Origin: Bacillota bacterium
GTDB taxonomy: Bacteria > Bacillota > Clostridia > Tissierellales > Peptoniphilaceae
Reading direction: 5' to 3'
Assembly: GCA_023443025.1 (NCBI GenBank)
Contig: JAEZWM010000115.1
Span: forward strand, 1-58,349
DNA length: 58,349 nt
Shown piece after piece: positions 42,244 to 50,975 of the stretch. How positions within the stretch are numbered: position 1 is the first letter of the stretch; every line of letters starts with the position of its first letter. Position numbers and translations under genes: made by a program. The notes beneath the pieces are model-generated. The model saw nothing but the letters and a program-made list of their open reading frames with translations, had not been told where the DNA came from and did not search any database.

Positions 42244-43296
42244 ATGGATAGACAAAAAAATATAAAACTAATTGAAGAGCTCAGCAATGCTATGGGAGCT
42301 CCCGGATTTGAAACTGAAATAAATGAAGTTATAAAAAACAATATCGGTGAACTTTCGTTTGAAACAGATGTGCTGAAAAATGCATATATTGGACTTGGAG
42401 AAAAGAATTTGATTATGCTTGATGCCCATTCTGATGAAGTTGCTTTTATAGTAAGACATATTGATGATAACGGGCTTATTTCTTTCTTGCCACTCGGAGG
42501 ATGGATTGCTTCGTCTGTGGTATCTCAGCCTGTATATGTACGAGGACATGACAAATATCACAAGGGTATTGTAGTAAGCAAACCCGTACACTTTATGAGC
42601 CCCGATGAAAGAAGCGAAATACCTGATATAGACAATCTTAAAATCGACCTTGGTGGGTACAATAGAGAGGAGTTAATTAAAACACTGGGAATAGAAGTAG
42701 GAAATCCTATTGTACCGGCAGTTAAATTTGAGTTTAACGATGAGACGGGCATTATGCTCGGCAAGGCATTCGATAATCGACTTGGCGTTGCTGCTGTTAT
42801 AGATGTTATGAAAGAGCTGGAGACAATAAAAGAACTAGATGGAGTAGTCGGTGCAATAGCTGTGCAGGAAGAAGTTGGGGGAAGAGGAGCAAAGATTACA
42901 GCAAGAAAAGTTGCTCCAAAGTATGCGATAATGTTCGAAGGTTCGCCTGCAGACGACCTCTATGTAAAGACTTATGAGATGCAGTGTAAACTGGGAGGAG
43001 GACCACAGATAAGGCATTATGATGGGTCTTATATCTCAGATGAGTATCTGATTAGCATAGCTAAAGAGTCGGCTGAGGAGTTAGGGATCGAAGTGCAGCA
43101 CGCTGTTAGAAAAGGAAGTGGGACAAACGCAGGACTAGTTCATGTAGAAAACTTTGGAATCCCATGTCTTGTTATTGGAATTCCTTCAAGATATATACAC
43201 ACTCATTACTCATATGCCTCTATAAAAGATTATGAAGAAGTTGTAAAATTGGCTGTAAGAATAATACAGAAACTTAAAGAAGTAGAAGAGATTTAA
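42244..43296 (+). CDS. M42-family metallo-aminopeptidase
   Basis: A 350-residue cytoplasmic di-metal aminopeptidase of the FrvX/PepA-glutamyl type, which forms large oligomeric shells and trims peptides. Ligand motifs are LDAHSDEVAFI, KAFDNRLGVAAV, VQEEVGGRGAK (catalytic Glu and ligand Glu), EGSPADD and the final His in PSRYIHTHYSYAS. It is 11 bases after nadE behind GGTGGAGG, so it is co-transcribed. Specificity (acidic versus broad) cannot be read. Confidence 0.93.
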   Translation: MDRQKNIKLIEELSNAMGAPGFETEINEVIKNNIGELSFETDVLKNAYIGLGEKNLIMLDAHSDEVAFIVRHIDDNGLISFLPLGGWIASSVVSQPVYVRGHDKYHKGIVVSKPVHFMSPDERSEIPDIDNLKIDLGGYNREELIKTLGIEVGNPIVPAVKFEFNDETGIMLGKAFDNRLGVAAVIDVMKELETIKELDGVVGAIAVQEEVGGRGAKITARKVAPKYAIMFEGSPADDLYVKTYEMQCKLGGGPQIRHYDGSYISDEYLISIAKESAEELGIEVQHAVRKGSGTNAGLVHVENFGIPCLVIGIPSRYIHTHYSYASIKDYEEVVKLAVRIIQKLKEVEEI

Positions 43297-43364
43297 TAAA
43301 AGTATAGAATAAGCATAATAATATGTGTATAATAGATGATAGTGAATAAAAATGGAGGATTTTT

Positions 43365-44981
43365 ATGTTTAAAAAAGTAATATCTTTTGCACTTGCAATA
43401 GTACTCATATTTTCGGGAGTGGTTGCATTTGCACAAGAACCAACCAGAATTCAAGGAGAGGACAGATATCAAACTGCAGCTGCACTTTCAAATGCATCAT
43501 ACACAAGAGCAAATACAGTGCTCATAGCAAATGGATCAAATTATATAGACGCACTTGCAGCATCTACTCTAGCAAATATACTGGGTGCACCAATCTTATT
43601 AACTACTGCAAATGATGTACCCGAGGCGACTAGGACTGAGATTCTTAAGCTTGGAGCATCTGAGGCTATTATACTCGGTGGAGAAAGCACAATAGAACCT
43701 GTGGTTGAAGATAAAATAAGTGCCCTTGGATTACAAGTAAAGAGAATCGGTGGACAAAATAGATTTGAAACATCAGAGCTTATATATGATGAAATTAAAG
43801 CTCACACTGAAGTATCCAAAGTAATTGTTACTTCAAGTATAGCAGATGCTGTATCCTCAAGTGGTTATAGAGGTGATAATATAGCTCTTATCTTAGTAGA
43901 TACAAATAATCCATCGGAAAAACTTGCTTCAATAGAAGAAGAAAAAGTTGTTTTAGGTGGAGTGAACTCTGTATCTGACGAAGTTTCGTCTACTATTGGC
44001 GCATCAAGCAGAATCGGTGGAGCTGATAGGTTTGAAACAGCAGTTATACTTGCTAATCTAAATACCGAGCTTAGGGGAGCACAAAATGCAGTGCTGGTTA
44101 ATGCATTTGAATTTGTAGATGCATTTACTGTTTCTTCATATGTATATGTAAATAACCTAAATGTCCTACTAACACCCGGGGCATATAATGAGGAATTTGT
44201 TAAATCTTATTTAAGCGAAAAAGAACTCGAAATAACGCTGATAGGTGGTACAAATTCAATAGCTGATGATGTTTTAACTGCAGAAAAACCTGCACCTGAG
44301 CCGGAGCCTGAACCTGAACCGGAACCTGAGCCTGAACCTGAGCCAACTCCGGAGCCTGAACCTAATCCAATCGATCCAAGCAAACCGATGATAGCTATAA
44401 CATACGATGATGGTCCCAACTGGGGCAGCACTGAAAGGATTCTAAATGTATTAAAGGCTCATAATGCCAAAGCTACATTTTTTGTACTTGGAGATAGAGT
44501 TCCATCCAGAGAGGCTATACTACAAAGACAAATCGCAGAGGGACATGAAATAGGAAATCATTCCTATGGACATCCTGACCTCACAACATTGAGTTATGGT
44601 GCAATTCAGTGGCAGATTGCCAATACTCAGGATGTAGTGTACAAAGCAACCGGAGTACTACCAAAACTAGCCAGACCGACATATGGAGCTTTTAATCAAA
44701 CTGTAAAGGAAGCCGTTGCACTTCCTCTTATCAACTGGTCTGTAGACACGAGAGACTGGGAGAGTAGAGATGCAAACTCGGTTTATAATATCATACTTAA
44801 CAATGCAAAAGATGGAGACATCATACTTATGCATGATATTCATGAGCCAACCGCAACTGCTACTGAAATGGTAATTCCTGAACTAGTAAATAGAGGTTTC
44901 CAGTTAGTTACGGTATCAGAACTCTTTGCATACAAAGGAATGACACCTGTTGCAGGTTATGTTTACTACCATGCAAGATAA
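43365..44981 (+). CDS. CWB2-anchored secreted polysaccharide deacetylase
   Basis: This 538-residue exported protein has a signal peptide of about 23 residues (ending VVAFA), then three cell-wall-binding CWB2 repeats at about 27-115, 118-205 and 210-305 (RIQGEDRYQTAAALS, RIGGQNRFETSELI, RIGGADRFETAVIL mark their starts). A Pro-Glu linker spans about 310-337. The NodB deacetylase domain has Asp348-Asp349 in TYDDGP, the metal ligands His399 and His403 in HSYGHPD, RPTYGAFN, and VDTRDWESRDA. It most likely removes acetyl groups from peptidoglycan or another wall polymer, aiding lysozyme resistance. CWB2 repeats bind secondary wall polymers in Clostridia. It has its own ribosome site and terminator. 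Confidence 0.93.
   Translation: MFKKVISFALAIVLIFSGVVAFAQEPTRIQGEDRYQTAAALSNASYTRANTVLIANGSNYIDALAASTLANILGAPILLTTANDVPEATRTEILKLGASEAIILGGESTIEPVVEDKISALGLQVKRIGGQNRFETSELIYDEIKAHTEVSKVIVTSSIADAVSSSGYRGDNIALILVDTNNPSEKLASIEEEKVVLGGVNSVSDEVSSTIGASSRIGGADRFETAVILANLNTELRGAQNAVLVNAFEFVDAFTVSSYVYVNNLNVLLTPGAYNEEFVKSYLSEKELEITLIGGTNSIADDVLTAEKPAPEPEPEPEPEPEPEPEPTPEPEPNPIDPSKPMIAITYDDGPNWGSTERILNVLKAHNAKATFFVLGDRVPSREAILQRQIAEGHEIGNHSYGHPDLTTLSYGAIQWQIANTQDVVYKATGVLPKLARPTYGAFNQTVKEAVALPLINWSVDTRDWESRDANSVYNIILNNAKDGDIILMHDIHEPTATATEMVIPELVNRGFQLVTVSELFAYKGMTPVAGYVYYHAR
44287..44366 (+). repeat. Glu-Pro codon repeat in the deacetylase linker
   Basis: Imperfect tandem copies of a 6-base unit (GAGCCT, GAACCT, GAACCG and similar) encode the Glu-Pro linker between the wall-binding and catalytic domains. 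Such tracts can change length by slippage in steps of two residues without loss of frame. Confidence 0.85.
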
Positions 44982-44990
44982 TTTAAAACT

Positions 44991-45022
44991 AGCCTATAGG
45001 ATTAAACCTATGGGCTTTTTTA
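44991..45022 (+). terminator. terminator after the deacetylase gene
   Basis: AGCCTATAGG/CCTATGGGCT (10 base pairs, one G-T) with an ATTAAA loop is followed by six T. Confidence 0.9.
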
Positions 45023-45095
45023 GTTTGCATATAAGTCACAGAATGCAAAGACAAGCGTTATATTATTAAGAAGTATTCAGAGGAAGGAGCTTATC

Positions 45096-46289
45096 ATGAA
45101 AAAATTTATCTTTGCATTGATATTAATAATTTCTTTAGCAGTATCGGGATGTGTAGGAAAAGACGATACTAGTTCAAACGGCGAAGAAGTCAAAACTGAT
45201 AATAGTGAAAAAAGTGAAGAAAAAGTTGAAATTGTAGATAAAAATGTGGATAATAATGCTGATGAAATAAGAAGTTCTGAAAATACAGAAAATTCGGAAT
45301 CAGAAAAAACTGAAAACAAAAATCCTAATACTATAGAAAAAAACGGAGCGATTTTTAAAGTAGTTGAAAATGATGAAGAACTAAAAGATCAGATAATAGA
45401 GTTAAATGATAATGCAGCGCCTGAAGAACCACCTGAGTTGTTCGTTTATTATTATGACGAGAAAGCAGGTTTAGTTGCTGAAGTTGCCAAAAACTCGTGG
45501 GCAGGTGTAAAGTACGATAGAATGTCTATGGAGCAACTCATCGTTGAAGATTCCGGCAAGACTATGCGAGTACTCACTGATACGGATATCGTATTGAAGT
45601 TTAAAGACAAGGATACTTCACCTTCAAAAATATCAATTGAGGATTACTTGATATTAGGACGTGACGGGAATGATATAAAAGGTAATTCCATGTACAGAGA
45701 AGCTGATGTGAGTGAAGATGGGAACATTCATTTTAAACTGGGGAATCATCCAAGCATGAAATTGTTATCTTCAACCGGAGATTTTGCACCCGGTAAAGAG
45801 TTTAGGGTTATAAAGATCCATGCAAGCTGGAATGATGGCAATGAGGCCGAGTATGGTTTTGGAGTACGCGTAGATCCTGCAGGCTGGGAAGAGTTTTTTG
45901 GAGATGATTATAAAGAAATAGAAAAAAATCTATCCAAGGTAAAAGAAAAATATAAAAATGGTGACTTTTCAGAATATTTAAATAGCGATGGATCTGTACT
46001 TGTAGATTTAAACGGAAAATATCCTGATGAAATCGAAAGAAACCTCTTTTTTGAGCAGTTAAATAATACGAAAAGACGAGGTGGTGTTGATTCTACAGCG
46101 ACTTGGATTACCAAAACCGATGAAGGAGACCCGATATATACATCTATAAGGATAAAAGGATTTAGACTTCTAGGAATAAATGACGACTCTGAAGATAACT
46201 TTGGTAGTTTTTTCGGGCTACAAAGAGAGTTTGATGAAGATTTCGAGTCAATTTCAAAAAAATTGACAGGAATGGATTTACTTAAATAA
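45096..46289 (+). CDS. lipoprotein of unknown function
   Basis: A 397-residue protein with a lipoprotein signal (LAVSGC, lipid at Cys19), then about 65 residues of Asp/Asn/Glu/Ser/Lys-rich linker. The folded part from about residue 85 is acidic and aromatic, with PPELFVYYYDEKAGLVAEVA, FRVIKIHASWNDGNEAEYGF and FVGVRVDPAGWEEFFGDDY-like strands. No catalytic motif or known family is recognised. It stands alone with AGGAAGGAG before the ATG and a bidirectional terminator after it. Surface display on the outer face of the membrane is the only safe inference. Confidence 0.85.
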   Translation: MKKFIFALILIISLAVSGCVGKDDTSSNGEEVKTDNSEKSEEKVEIVDKNVDNNADEIRSSENTENSESEKTENKNPNTIEKNGAIFKVVENDEELKDQIIELNDNAAPEEPPELFVYYYDEKAGLVAEVAKNSWAGVKYDRMSMEQLIVEDSGKTMRVLTDTDIVLKFKDKDTSPSKISIEDYLILGRDGNDIKGNSMYREADVSEDGNIHFKLGNHPSMKLLSSTGDFAPGKEFRVIKIHASWNDGNEAEYGFGVRVDPAGWEEFFGDDYKEIEKNLSKVKEKYKNGDFSEYLNSDGSVLVDLNGKYPDEIERNLFFEQLNNTKRRGGVDSTATWITKTDEGDPIYTSIRIKGFRLLGINDDSEDNFGSFFGLQREFDEDFESISKKLTGMDLLK

Positions 46290-46311
46290 AATTAAATTAA
46301 TATTAAAAAAT

Positions 46312-46351
46312 AGCTGTATCAGAACAGAATTGTTCGGATACAGCTTTTTTT
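46312..46351. terminator. bidirectional terminator between the lipoprotein and MATE genes
   Basis: A nested stem, AGCTGTATC/GATACAGCT outside and GAACA/TGTTC inside with a GAAT loop, has a T run on each strand. It sits between convergent genes and touches the MATE stop codon. Confidence 0.9.
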
Positions 46352-47690
46352 AAACAACTTGAGTCATCCATCTTTCACGCTTGTATTGATAAAATGCGTA
46401 TATGTTTACATAGAGATTGCTAACTAGCATCGATATCCAAATCCCTGTAGATCCAAGATTTGTAAATCTCTGCAGTATGAAAATCATTGGTAATCTAATT
46501 ACCCAAAGACGGTACATGGACATTTTCATACCAAATTCCGTATGTCCGGTTCCTTGGAAAAAACCATGGAACACACTGAATCCGCCCATCATAGGCATGA
46601 TAAATAAGGAATATATTATATACTCCATAGCATCGGGCATGAGTGCAGCAATTTCATCAGGCCTTATAAAGATCATGATAAATTCTCTTGCCATAAAGTA
46701 CATACATACCGATCCGATAAATGAAATAACAAAGCTCATTATATGAGACTTCCAGAAACAGTCTCTAACCCTGTCCATTCTTTTGGCTCCCATATTTTGA
46801 CCGATTATAGCGGGAATAGCTGCCCCTATACCCATCGTTGGCATCATTAGTAAACTTGTTATCCTATTTACAACTCCATATGCCGCAAGTACTGTTGTAC
46901 CATATGCTGTAATAAAGGCGTTTAGAACTATAAAGCCTACAGAAGCACTGGACTGACCAATGATACTGGGTATACTTATTCTTATCAAATGCTTTAATTT
47001 CTCCGGTTCAAGCTTTTGACCTCTGATTTTTACTTTTATGTCGCCATCATAATTTCTTACCACCCAAATAGCAGTTAACATCATAACATATTGAGAAAGG
47101 ATGGTCGCAAATGCAGCTCCGGCGACTCCAAGGTTTAGGCCCGGAAGACCTATGAGTGGAATTTCTTTAAATATAAAGATTGGGTCAAGAATAATATTTA
47201 CAATTGATGAAATACCACTTGCTATAGTAATAGCCTTTGTGTTTCCCTGAGACTGCATAACTGAGGCTAGTGCAAAACCAATCAGTACCGGTGGATAACC
47301 GAGGAAGGTTATCGATAAATAAGTTGTACTAAATCTTGCTAAATCGCCTGTTGCGCTCATGGCTTTTACAATATATGGTGCAAGTGTAAAACCTAGAACT
47401 GAAACTATCGAGGATAGAGTAATACCAAGTAATAACAACTGGAAAACATAACCCGTGGTTTCTTTCTTTTTGCCTGATCCTAGAAGCTGTGACATAATCG
47501 TCGTGCCTGCTGCCGAGAATCCTGAGCCTACTGTAATAAACAAAAATATAACCGGAGAAACGAAAGTGGTAGCGGCAAACTCGGTTGCACCAAGTCTACC
47601 AAGCCAAATTCCATCTACCATATTATAAAGTGTCTGAATTAGATTATTTACCATTAGTGGAATAGCAAGATGCATGATGGTTCTGGTCAT
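46350..47690 (-). CDS. MATE-family multidrug efflux transporter
   Basis: A cation-coupled exporter of drugs or metabolites with about twelve hydrophobic helices, 446 residues from the ATG at 47690, which has GGAAGG four bases before it. A TTG at 47702 would add LEGN but has no ribosome site, and its GGAAGG would be internal. Motifs are LAIPLMVNNLIQTLYNMVDGIWLGRLG and its mirror copy in the second half (IRISIPSIIGQSSASVGF). A likely -10/-35 pair lies upstream. Substrates cannot be deduced. Confidence 0.92.
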   Translation of the reverse strand: MTRTIMHLAIPLMVNNLIQTLYNMVDGIWLGRLGATEFAATTFVSPVIFLFITVGSGFSAAGTTIMSQLLGSGKKKETTGYVFQLLLLGITLSSIVSVLGFTLAPYIVKAMSATGDLARFSTTYLSITFLGYPPVLIGFALASVMQSQGNTKAITIASGISSIVNIILDPIFIFKEIPLIGLPGLNLGVAGAAFATILSQYVMMLTAIWVVRNYDGDIKVKIRGQKLEPEKLKHLIRISIPSIIGQSSASVGFIVLNAFITAYGTTVLAAYGVVNRITSLLMMPTMGIGAAIPAIIGQNMGAKRMDRVRDCFWKSHIMSFVISFIGSVCMYFMAREFIMIFIRPDEIAALMPDAMEYIIYSLFIMPMMGGFSVFHGFFQGTGHTEFGMKMSMYRLWVIRLPMIFILQRFTNLGSTGIWISMLVSNLYVNIYAFYQYKRERWMTQVV

Positions 47691-47752
47691 ATTGCCTTCC
47701 AAAATTAAAGATTGATTGGTCTTTTTAATAATATCACCTACCTAACTACAAA

Positions 47753-47780
47753 ATATTATTATATTACAATGAGTTGTCAA
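47753..47780 (-). promoter_or_regulatory. candidate promoter of the MATE gene
   Basis: On the minus strand TTGACA (47780-47775) is followed after 16 bases by TAATAT (47758-47753). It lies 63-90 bases upstream of the MATE ATG. Confidence 0.4.
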
Positions 47781-47813
47781 TTACTAGAGGTAATATCAGT
47801 AATTTTTAATGAA

Positions 47814-47843
47814 AATAAAATAACCCCTTTATGGAGTTATTTT
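47814..47843 (-). terminator. terminator after the hemerythrin gene of the hcp cluster
   Basis: On the minus strand AAAATAAC/GTTATTTT, with further inner C-G pairs and a TTTAT-type loop, is followed by TTATTTT. Confidence 0.65.
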
Positions 47844-48388
47844 ATATAGTAACTTAATTTATCCAGTATTATCAAATACTCTTTGGTTTCTTCCAGGTTT
47901 TCTGCATCTAAAGCTTCCGATTTTGATTCTACAAGGTCTATAATCTCTTGATTAAGGCTTCTTAGAGCAAAAGGATATACAGCAGAATCTTCCTTTTCGA
48001 TATGTCTTTTTAAAAGATCTGAGTAAGCCATAGCATATCCAATTATTTCAAGAGCGTTCTCATAGCTCGGATCAACTTCATATGCTTTAACGGAATCTAA
48101 TAGGGACATATTATAGTACCTACCAAGGTCGTGCTCTATCATCATTCCTGTATTAATTAGTTTGTCAGCAAGCGGTCCGAGATTGACTAGCATTTGGTCA
48201 AAAAGTATTTTCTCTTCTTTTCCGTGGTGGATTTTGTCTCCATATCCACTGATAAATCTAGATGCTAACTTTAAATCATCTACATTAAAACTACCACCCT
48301 CAAGTACCTTAAGGCACATAGCCTTAAGAATACTTATGAGTTTTAGTATGTTTTTATGTTCGGATTTTAGCGTTTCTATTGATTTCAT
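47837..48388 (-). CDS. hemerythrin domain protein in the hcp operon
   Basis: A 183-residue four-helix-bundle protein with a probable di-iron site. Candidate ligands in order are His in LKSEHKNIL, DKIHHGKEEKILF (His and Glu), MMIEHDLGRYY and LLKRHIEKEDSAVYPFA. Unlike the protein at 21611 it has no DUF542 part. It starts on the last base of the hcp stop codon (TAATG), so translation is coupled. Hemerythrin proteins next to hcp commonly serve in nitric oxide or oxygen detoxification, or protect the oxygen-sensitive Hcp; this is inference. Confidence 0.88.
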   Translation of the reverse strand: MKSIETLKSEHKNILKLISILKAMCLKVLEGGSFNVDDLKLASRFISGYGDKIHHGKEEKILFDQMLVNLGPLADKLINTGMMIEHDLGRYYNMSLLDSVKAYEVDPSYENALEIIGYAMAYSDLLKRHIEKEDSAVYPFALRSLNQEIIDLVESKSEALDAENLEETKEYLIILDKLSYYIK

Positions 48389-50223
48389 TATGAATTTAAT
48401 TTTTCTAGAATTTCATCTAGGTCTACATTGTGAACCATACATGCTTCGGCAATAGTTTCATTTTGAGATGAAGGACAACCCAAGCAGTGCATTCCCATAG
48501 AAAGAAGTACATCAGCTTTTTCAGGTCTAAGTCTTAAGATGTCTCCTATAAGAGTAGAACCAATGATCTTATCACCTGCTTCAGCCAGCTCAGGGAAGAA
48601 GTTTTCGATATCTTCTTCAACTGTAGAAATTGGGGCTATACCAAAGTTCTCTACAAGTACCTTAGCAACATTTGGAGAAAGGAATGCTGGTAGTGTAGGT
48701 CCTAAGTGAATATCTTTTACTCCTAATGAAAGTAGCGCAAGTAGCACGATCACAGCCTTTTGTTCATACCATGCAATATTGTATATAATTGGCAGATCGT
48801 TAATATCTTCCAGTTCAAAGATTTCTTTTAGTTTAAGTGCTATAACCGCAAGTGAGTATGAGTCATTACATTGACCCGCATCTAGAACTCTTGGAATTCC
48901 GGAAATATCGCCTAAGTTTAGCTTATTGTATCTATATTTAGCACATCCGGCAGTTAAGATTACACTGTCTTTTGGAAGTGCTTTAGCAAAGTCTTCGTAG
49001 TAGTTTCTTTCTTTATGTCTACCGTCACATCCACCCATTACAACGAATTTTTTAATAGCACCGGACTTAACAGCTTCCACAACTGCATCTGCAAGTTTGA
49101 AAACTTGTTCGTGTGCAAAACCGCCTACAATTGATCCTGTTTCAATTTCAACAGGTGCTTGACATCTCTTAGCATGTTCAATTATTTCAGTAAAATCTTT
49201 TGGTTCTCCAATTTCACCTGGGATATGTTTACATCCCGGATATCCTGCTGCACCGGTTGTATATAGTTTGTCTATATATGAATCCTTTGGTGGAACTATA
49301 CAGTTGGTGGTCATAAGTATAGGACCATTAAAGGACTCGAATTCATCTCTTTGTTTCCACCAAGCATTTCCGTAGTTACCTACAAAATGATCGTACTTTT
49401 TAAATGCTGGATAATAGTTTGCAGGAAGCATTTCTGAGTGAGTATATACATCCACACCTGTACCTTCAGTCTGCTCAAGTAACATTTCCATGTCTCTTAA
49501 ATCGTGACCTGATATTAGAATACCCGGATTATTACGTGTACCGATATTTACTTCAGTGATTTCAGGATGTCCGTATTTTGAAGTGTTTGCTTCATCAAGC
49601 AGTGCCATTCCTTTTACACCAAAAGCTCCTGTCTCTAGCACAAGCTCAACCAATTCATCAATACTTAAGCTATCATCAGTTGTTTTTACTAATGCTTCTT
49701 GAATGAATTCATCTATTTCATCATTGTCTTTAAGTAATACATTTGCGTGCTTAGTATATGCTGAAAGACCTTTAAGACCGTAAATAGTAAGCTCTCTTAA
49801 GCTTCTTACATCTTCGTTTTCAGTAGAAAGTACACCAACCTTCTCAGCTTTTGCTAGTAATGCTTCATTATCCAACTCGCTGTATTTAGCTGCTTCTATT
49901 AAGCCGCTTTCATCAGTTAAGTTACTTCTTAATCCTTCTTTTATTGTAATTGTATTTTTAACTATCTCTAGTAGTGCATCATCATCAAAGTTTGCATTTG
50001 TAATGGTAGTAAAGAGATTATAGGTTACCACATGGTTAAGCTCTTTAGAAACTTCTTTTCCTTCTTTTCTCATCTGCATTAAAACGCTGGAAAGGCCTTT
50101 TGTAACATAGATAAGTAAATCTTGAATTTTAGCAACGTTCGCAGTCTTACCGCATACACCTTTAACTGTACAGCCTATGTTCTTTGCAGCTTCTTGACAT
50201 TGAAAACAAAACATTTGATTCAT
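48388..50223 (-). CDS. hcp: hybrid-cluster protein (hydroxylamine / NO reductase) fused to a DUF1858 domain
   Basis: Hcp reduces nitric oxide or hydroxylamine at an Fe-S-O hybrid cluster. The N-terminal cysteines (Cys6, Cys9, Cys18, Cys24) bind the [4Fe-4S] cluster, and hybrid-cluster ligands appear in TTNCIVPP, GCAKYRYNK and DAGQCNDSYS. At 611 residues it is some 60 longer than usual. The extra C-terminus, with LLSMGMHCLGCPSSQNETI and AEACMVHNVDLDEILEKL, is a DUF1858 domain with a CLGCPSS motif. That domain is often found as a separate small protein linked to Hcp; here it is fused. GGAGG precedes the ATG. Confidence 0.95.
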   Translation of the reverse strand: MNQMFCFQCQEAAKNIGCTVKGVCGKTANVAKIQDLLIYVTKGLSSVLMQMRKEGKEVSKELNHVVTYNLFTTITNANFDDDALLEIVKNTITIKEGLRSNLTDESGLIEAAKYSELDNEALLAKAEKVGVLSTENEDVRSLRELTIYGLKGLSAYTKHANVLLKDNDEIDEFIQEALVKTTDDSLSIDELVELVLETGAFGVKGMALLDEANTSKYGHPEITEVNIGTRNNPGILISGHDLRDMEMLLEQTEGTGVDVYTHSEMLPANYYPAFKKYDHFVGNYGNAWWKQRDEFESFNGPILMTTNCIVPPKDSYIDKLYTTGAAGYPGCKHIPGEIGEPKDFTEIIEHAKRCQAPVEIETGSIVGGFAHEQVFKLADAVVEAVKSGAIKKFVVMGGCDGRHKERNYYEDFAKALPKDSVILTAGCAKYRYNKLNLGDISGIPRVLDAGQCNDSYSLAVIALKLKEIFELEDINDLPIIYNIAWYEQKAVIVLLALLSLGVKDIHLGPTLPAFLSPNVAKVLVENFGIAPISTVEEDIENFFPELAEAGDKIIGSTLIGDILRLRPEKADVLLSMGMHCLGCPSSQNETIAEACMVHNVDLDEILEKLNS

Positions 50224-50254
50224 CTGAAACCTCCATTAAATATTTTATACTCAT

Positions 50255-50296
50255 ATTATAAATAAATACTTAACATAAGTCGGTAACATTTGTTAC
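50255..50296 (-). promoter_or_regulatory. hcp promoter with a Crp/Fnr (HcpR-type) box
   Basis: On the minus strand, a perfect TATAAT (50260-50255) has no -35 box but is preceded by GTAAC-N4-GTTAC at 50296-50283. The dyad centre is about 41.5 bases before the predicted start at 50248, the classic class II activator position. I recall GTAAC-N4-GTTAC as the consensus proposed for clostridial HcpR. Confidence 0.7.
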
Positions 50297-50300
50297 GAAG

Positions 50301-50975
50301 TTAAATAATATCTTCAAGAGCATCTCTATCTATTATATTTACAATGTCTCTGGATACTGAAATTAATCCATCTTCCTCCATATTCATAAGTTCTCTTGAA
50401 AGGGAAGGACGTGTGGTACCTATATAATTTGCCAATTCCTCTCTATTGAAAACAAGTTTAAGAACATCATTAGAGCCGGCAGTTTGCAGAATATAGTTAG
50501 CAATTTTTTGCCTAAGAGAAAAACTACTGTGAATTAAAAGTTTTTGGTTTAAATGATAGGCTTTTTCTGATAGAATCTCAAGCATGTTTTCTATAATGAT
50601 TCCATACTTGAGTGAGTTTTCACTTGCCAAATCGATGATAAAATTTCGTGGAAGCATAAGTATTTCACTATCTTCCATTGCTAAACAGGAATAGTCATAA
50701 TCTTTATGGGATAGATATAAATACACTTCACCAAAAACGGTTCCCCTTTTAGAAAAAGAATTTACTATTATTCTTTTTCCACTCATATCAGTTTTTTCTA
50801 CAGTGACGGTTCCGCTTAATAAAACGTACATATGCTTTGGAATATCTCCGGCATTAAAAACATACTCGCCTTTTTGGTAGAGCTGATTTATGATATTGTA
50901 CTTACTCAATAAATCCAAAAGCTCTGACTCGGGTATACCTTTAAAAAGTGTACAATTTAAGTCGTTAAGATTCAT
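50301..50975 (-). CDS. Crp/Fnr-family regulator, probably HcpR-like
   Basis: A 224-residue regulator with an N-terminal cyclic-nucleotide-type sensor barrel (KGEYVFNAGDIPKHMYVLLSG) and a C-terminal helix-turn-helix (NREELANYIGTTRPSLSREL at about 170-190). No cysteine cluster of the Fnr type is visible, so it would use heme, another ligand or a different sensor. It lies directly upstream of hcp, whose promoter has a Crp/Fnr-type dyad, so activation of hcp by nitric oxide stress is likely. The ATG at 50975 is preferred over 50981 because AGGA lies at good spacing. It overlaps the upstream gene by 11 bases. Confidence 0.88.
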   Translation of the reverse strand: MNLNDLNCTLFKGIPESELLDLLSKYNIINQLYQKGEYVFNAGDIPKHMYVLLSGTVTVEKTDMSGKRIIVNSFSKRGTVFGEVYLYLSHKDYDYSCLAMEDSEILMLPRNFIIDLASENSLKYGIIIENMLEILSEKAYHLNQKLLIHSSFSLRQKIANYILQTAGSNDVLKLVFNREELANYIGTTRPSLSRELMNMEEDGLISVSRDIVNIIDRDALEDII

